64,000 bases of DNA from assembly GCF_003858635.1 (NCBI RefSeq), contig NZ_RQJO01000008.1, positions 248,001-312,000 of the forward strand, read 5' to 3'. The translations under genes and the position numbers were made by a program. The first letter of the stretch is position 1; the number at the start of each line of letters is the position of its first letter. The DNA comes from Larkinella rosea (GTDB taxonomy: Bacteria; Bacteroidota; Bacteroidia; Cytophagales; Spirosomataceae). Below are positions 62,121 through 64,000 of this stretch, piece after piece. The notes below the pieces were generated by a model, which was not told where the DNA came from, made no database searches, and saw only the letters and a list, made by a program, of their open reading frames with translations.

Positions 62121-62234
62121 AGTAGAATGCGTTACAATTTTGGAGATGCCGACGGATGTTTTCCATTTCGTCGAACATCTTTCTAACGTGGAGTAGATCC
62201 TCACAACTCTAACCAAAAAACCGTAGTATGAAGT

Positions 62235-62438
62235 ATGGCAACAATGCTGGAGTACATCAAGACTATCCTTCAGAAAGTAAGCTTTGACAAGAAATTGTTT
62301 GAGAAGGAATTAAAAAAAGCAATCGGTCTCCTCATCCCCGAGGAAGTGAAACAATTAAAATCCTGGTGTTACGAGAAATTTAGTAATTTATATCTTTCGA
62401 TTCTGAACCGGTGTTTTTATAGGCGAAAGCTTGCCTGA
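62235..62438 (+). CDS. Small conserved Cytophagales-type protein
   Basis: 67 residues (64 if Met4 is the start). MLEYIKTILQKVSFDKKLFE and EELKKAIGLLIPEEVKQLKS-like helices (actual text KELKKAIGLLIPEEVKQLKS), then WCYEKFSNLY. I recognise this short form as recurring in Cytophagales genomes but know no function. Basic, helical, no signal peptide. Followed by a perfect terminator hairpin, which supports it as a genuine transcription unit. Confidence 0.7.
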   Translation: MATMLEYIKTILQKVSFDKKLFEKELKKAIGLLIPEEVKQLKSWCYEKFSNLYLSILNRCFYRRKLA

Positions 62439-62453
62439 AAAAGGCGGAACAGG

Positions 62454-62497
62454 GTAACGAAAAAAGGCCAGCTTCGAAGCTGGCCTTTTTTCGTTAC
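62454..62497. terminator. Perfect 44-base palindromic bidirectional terminator
   Basis: GTAACGAAAAAAGGCCAGCT and onward to GTTAC: 22 bases exactly complementary to the next 22, centred on AGCTTCGAAGCT, with TTTTTT on each strand. Shared by the small protein gene and pyrC. Confidence 0.93.
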
Positions 62498-63828
62498 CGG
62501 GCAAACCGCAATCGTTTACCAGACACGGATTCGTTAAACTGTCCGTCGGCATAGGCCAGATGTCCCGAAACAATCGTGTGCGTTATGGCTGCGCTAAAAA
62601 CCGTTCCTTCCAGGGGCGACCAGCCACACTGGTAGTGAATGGTATCTTTGGCAACAGCGCTTTTCCGGTTTGCGTCGACCAGCACCAGATCGGCCCAGAA
62701 GCCTTCGCGGACGTACCCACGCCGGTCGATCTGAAAACAGTCGGCGGGCGCATGGCACATTTTCTCCACCACTTTTTCCAATGTTATTTTTCCCTGCTGC
62801 ACCGCTTCCAGCATGAGCAGCAACGGATGTTGCACCAACGGCAAACCGGACGGCGCCTGCCAGTAGGGCTGCTGCTTTTCGGCCCAGGTATGGGGTGCGT
62901 GGTCGGTAGCGATGATGTCGAGCCGATCGTCGAGCAGCGCCTGCCAGAGCTGCGGTTTGTGGTGCGGAGCTTTGATGGCGGGATTGCACTTGATCAGATT
63001 GCCCAGCCGGTCGTAATCATCGGCATCGAACCAGAGGTGATGAACGCAGACCTCGGCCGTAATCCGTTTTTCCTTCAACGAAACCGCATTGGTAAACAAC
63101 GCCAGTTCATCAGCCGTCGAAATGTGGAGAATGTGCAGCCGGGTATTGTGTTTTTTAGCCAATTCGACCGCCAGCGACGATGATTTCAGGCACGCTTCCT
63201 CGTTCCGGACGAGCGGATGAATCTTCGCAGTTGCGTTGTCGCCGTACAATTCTTTATAGTGCGCCGTGTTCGCCCGGATGGTGGCTTCATCTTCGCAGTG
63301 CGTCGCAATCAGCATCGGGCTTTGCCGGAATACCGCATCCAGCACTTTTTCATTATCGACCAGCATGTTGCCCGTCGACGACCCCATGAATATTTTGATG
63401 CCGCAGACAGTTTCGGGATCGGTTTTCAGGACTTCCTCCAGATTGTCGTTGGAACCGCCCATGAAAAACGAATAATTGGCGAGCGACGTCCGGGCGGCAA
63501 TCTCGTATTTCTGGGCCAGCAATTCCTGCGTCAGCACGTTCGGAACCGTATTGGGCATTTCCATGAAACTCGTGACCCCACCGGCCACGGCCGCCCGCGC
63601 TTCGGAATGGATGGTGGCTTTGTGGGTCAAACCAGGTTCGCGGAAATGCACCTGATCGTCGATGACGCCCGGTAACAAATAGTTTCCTTGGGCATCGATA
63701 ACCGTATCCGCCGGTTTGGTCAGACCCGAACCGATCTGTTCGATAAAACCGTCTTTGCAATAAACGTCCGTTTCACGAATAGTTCCTTCGTTAATCAGAC
63801 GGGCATTCTGGATCAATAGTGTGCTCAT
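62494..63828 (-). CDS. pyrC: Dihydroorotase, Bacteroidetes type
   Basis: 444-residue amidohydrolase of pyrimidine synthesis. LPGVIDDQVHFREPGLTHK opens the active site; carbamylated-Lys candidate in CGIKIFMGSSTG; metal His in IATHCEDE and LHILHIST; catalytic Asp in IATDHAPHT. The normal metal-binding HxH is QxH here (Gln59, His61), which I believe is shared across Bacteroidetes homologues. It follows hemB by 50 bases on the same strand. Confidence 0.93.
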   Translation of the reverse strand: MSTLLIQNARLINEGTIRETDVYCKDGFIEQIGSGLTKPADTVIDAQGNYLLPGVIDDQVHFREPGLTHKATIHSEARAAVAGGVTSFMEMPNTVPNVLTQELLAQKYEIAARTSLANYSFFMGGSNDNLEEVLKTDPETVCGIKIFMGSSTGNMLVDNEKVLDAVFRQSPMLIATHCEDEATIRANTAHYKELYGDNATAKIHPLVRNEEACLKSSSLAVELAKKHNTRLHILHISTADELALFTNAVSLKEKRITAEVCVHHLWFDADDYDRLGNLIKCNPAIKAPHHKPQLWQALLDDRLDIIATDHAPHTWAEKQQPYWQAPSGLPLVQHPLLLMLEAVQQGKITLEKVVEKMCHAPADCFQIDRRGYVREGFWADLVLVDANRKSAVAKDTIHYQCGWSPLEGTVFSAAITHTIVSGHLAYADGQFNESVSGKRLRFAR

Positions 63829-63832
63829 GCGG

Positions 63833-63840
63833 CAAAGGTA
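63833..63840 (-). promoter_or_regulatory. -7 element immediately before pyrC
   Basis: TACCTTTG on the minus strand, only 4 bases from the ATG; a transcript from it would be leaderless or nearly so. No -33 box. Confidence 0.45.
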
Positions 63841-63878
63841 GAACCGGGAAGCCGAACCGCCTACCGGTTTTATGAAGT

Positions 63879-64000
<122 letters not shown>

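Overview
The window looks like chromosomal DNA of a free-living Bacteroidetes bacterium, most probably a Cytophagales/Spirosomaceae member. The pointers are a SusC/SusD pair, a giant PKD protein with a type IX secretion type-B (CHU_C) C-terminus beside a PorP/SprF-like membrane protein, a LytTR/LytS two-component pair, DUF4199 and DUF1207 proteins, BatD, and repeated use of the Bacteroidetes -7 promoter element TAnnTTTG. Genus is inference only. No transposase, phage, rRNA or CRISPR array was seen.

Layout: 1-5442 holds a truncated cytochrome c, plsY, an M20 dipeptidase, a DUF1207 protein and an osmoprotectant-type ABC permease fused to a binding domain. 5449-11359 is a mixed block (J-domain protein, Tat-type PLP aldolase, DMT transporter, sulfurtransferase, lipoprotein, 3-hydroxybutyrate dehydrogenase). 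11901-22426 is a sulfatase polysaccharide utilisation locus: SusC, SusD, three exported sulfatases and a lipoprotein formylglycine-generating enzyme. 22473-29206 carries a small cytochrome c, an ArsR-type regulator and a complete RND tripartite efflux system. 29417-32743 has a hydrolase and a LytTR/LytS pair. 32939-37944 is housekeeping: initiator tRNA, era, der, a DMT transporter, a small HTH regulator and ruvB. 38056-43433 is the T9SS cargo/PorP pair. 43662-50308 is a glucuronate/xylan side-chain locus (uxuA, GH67 alpha-glucuronidase, SDR, and two exported enzymes of TIM-barrel and enolase type). 50411-63879 contains a membrane-anchored LuxR/DUF4199 pair, a phosphatase, tRNA-Pro, HupE and an M1 peptidase, an oxidoreductase, exbB/exbD, aroC-apbE, batD, a small conserved protein, pyrC and the 3' end of hemB.

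Three things stand out. (1) About fourteen intergenic inverted repeats of several unrelated word families nearly all begin within about 65 bases of a stop codon, and some overlap it. (2) The binding domain of the ABC fusion is circularly permuted: the half that is normally C-terminal comes first. (3) The sulfatase locus carries its own surface- or periplasm-anchored maturase with both active-site cysteines.

Start sites were moved inward from the longest open frame where a signal peptide, lipobox, conserved N-terminus or promoter demanded it. Antisense open frames are abundant because of codon bias and were not annotated.
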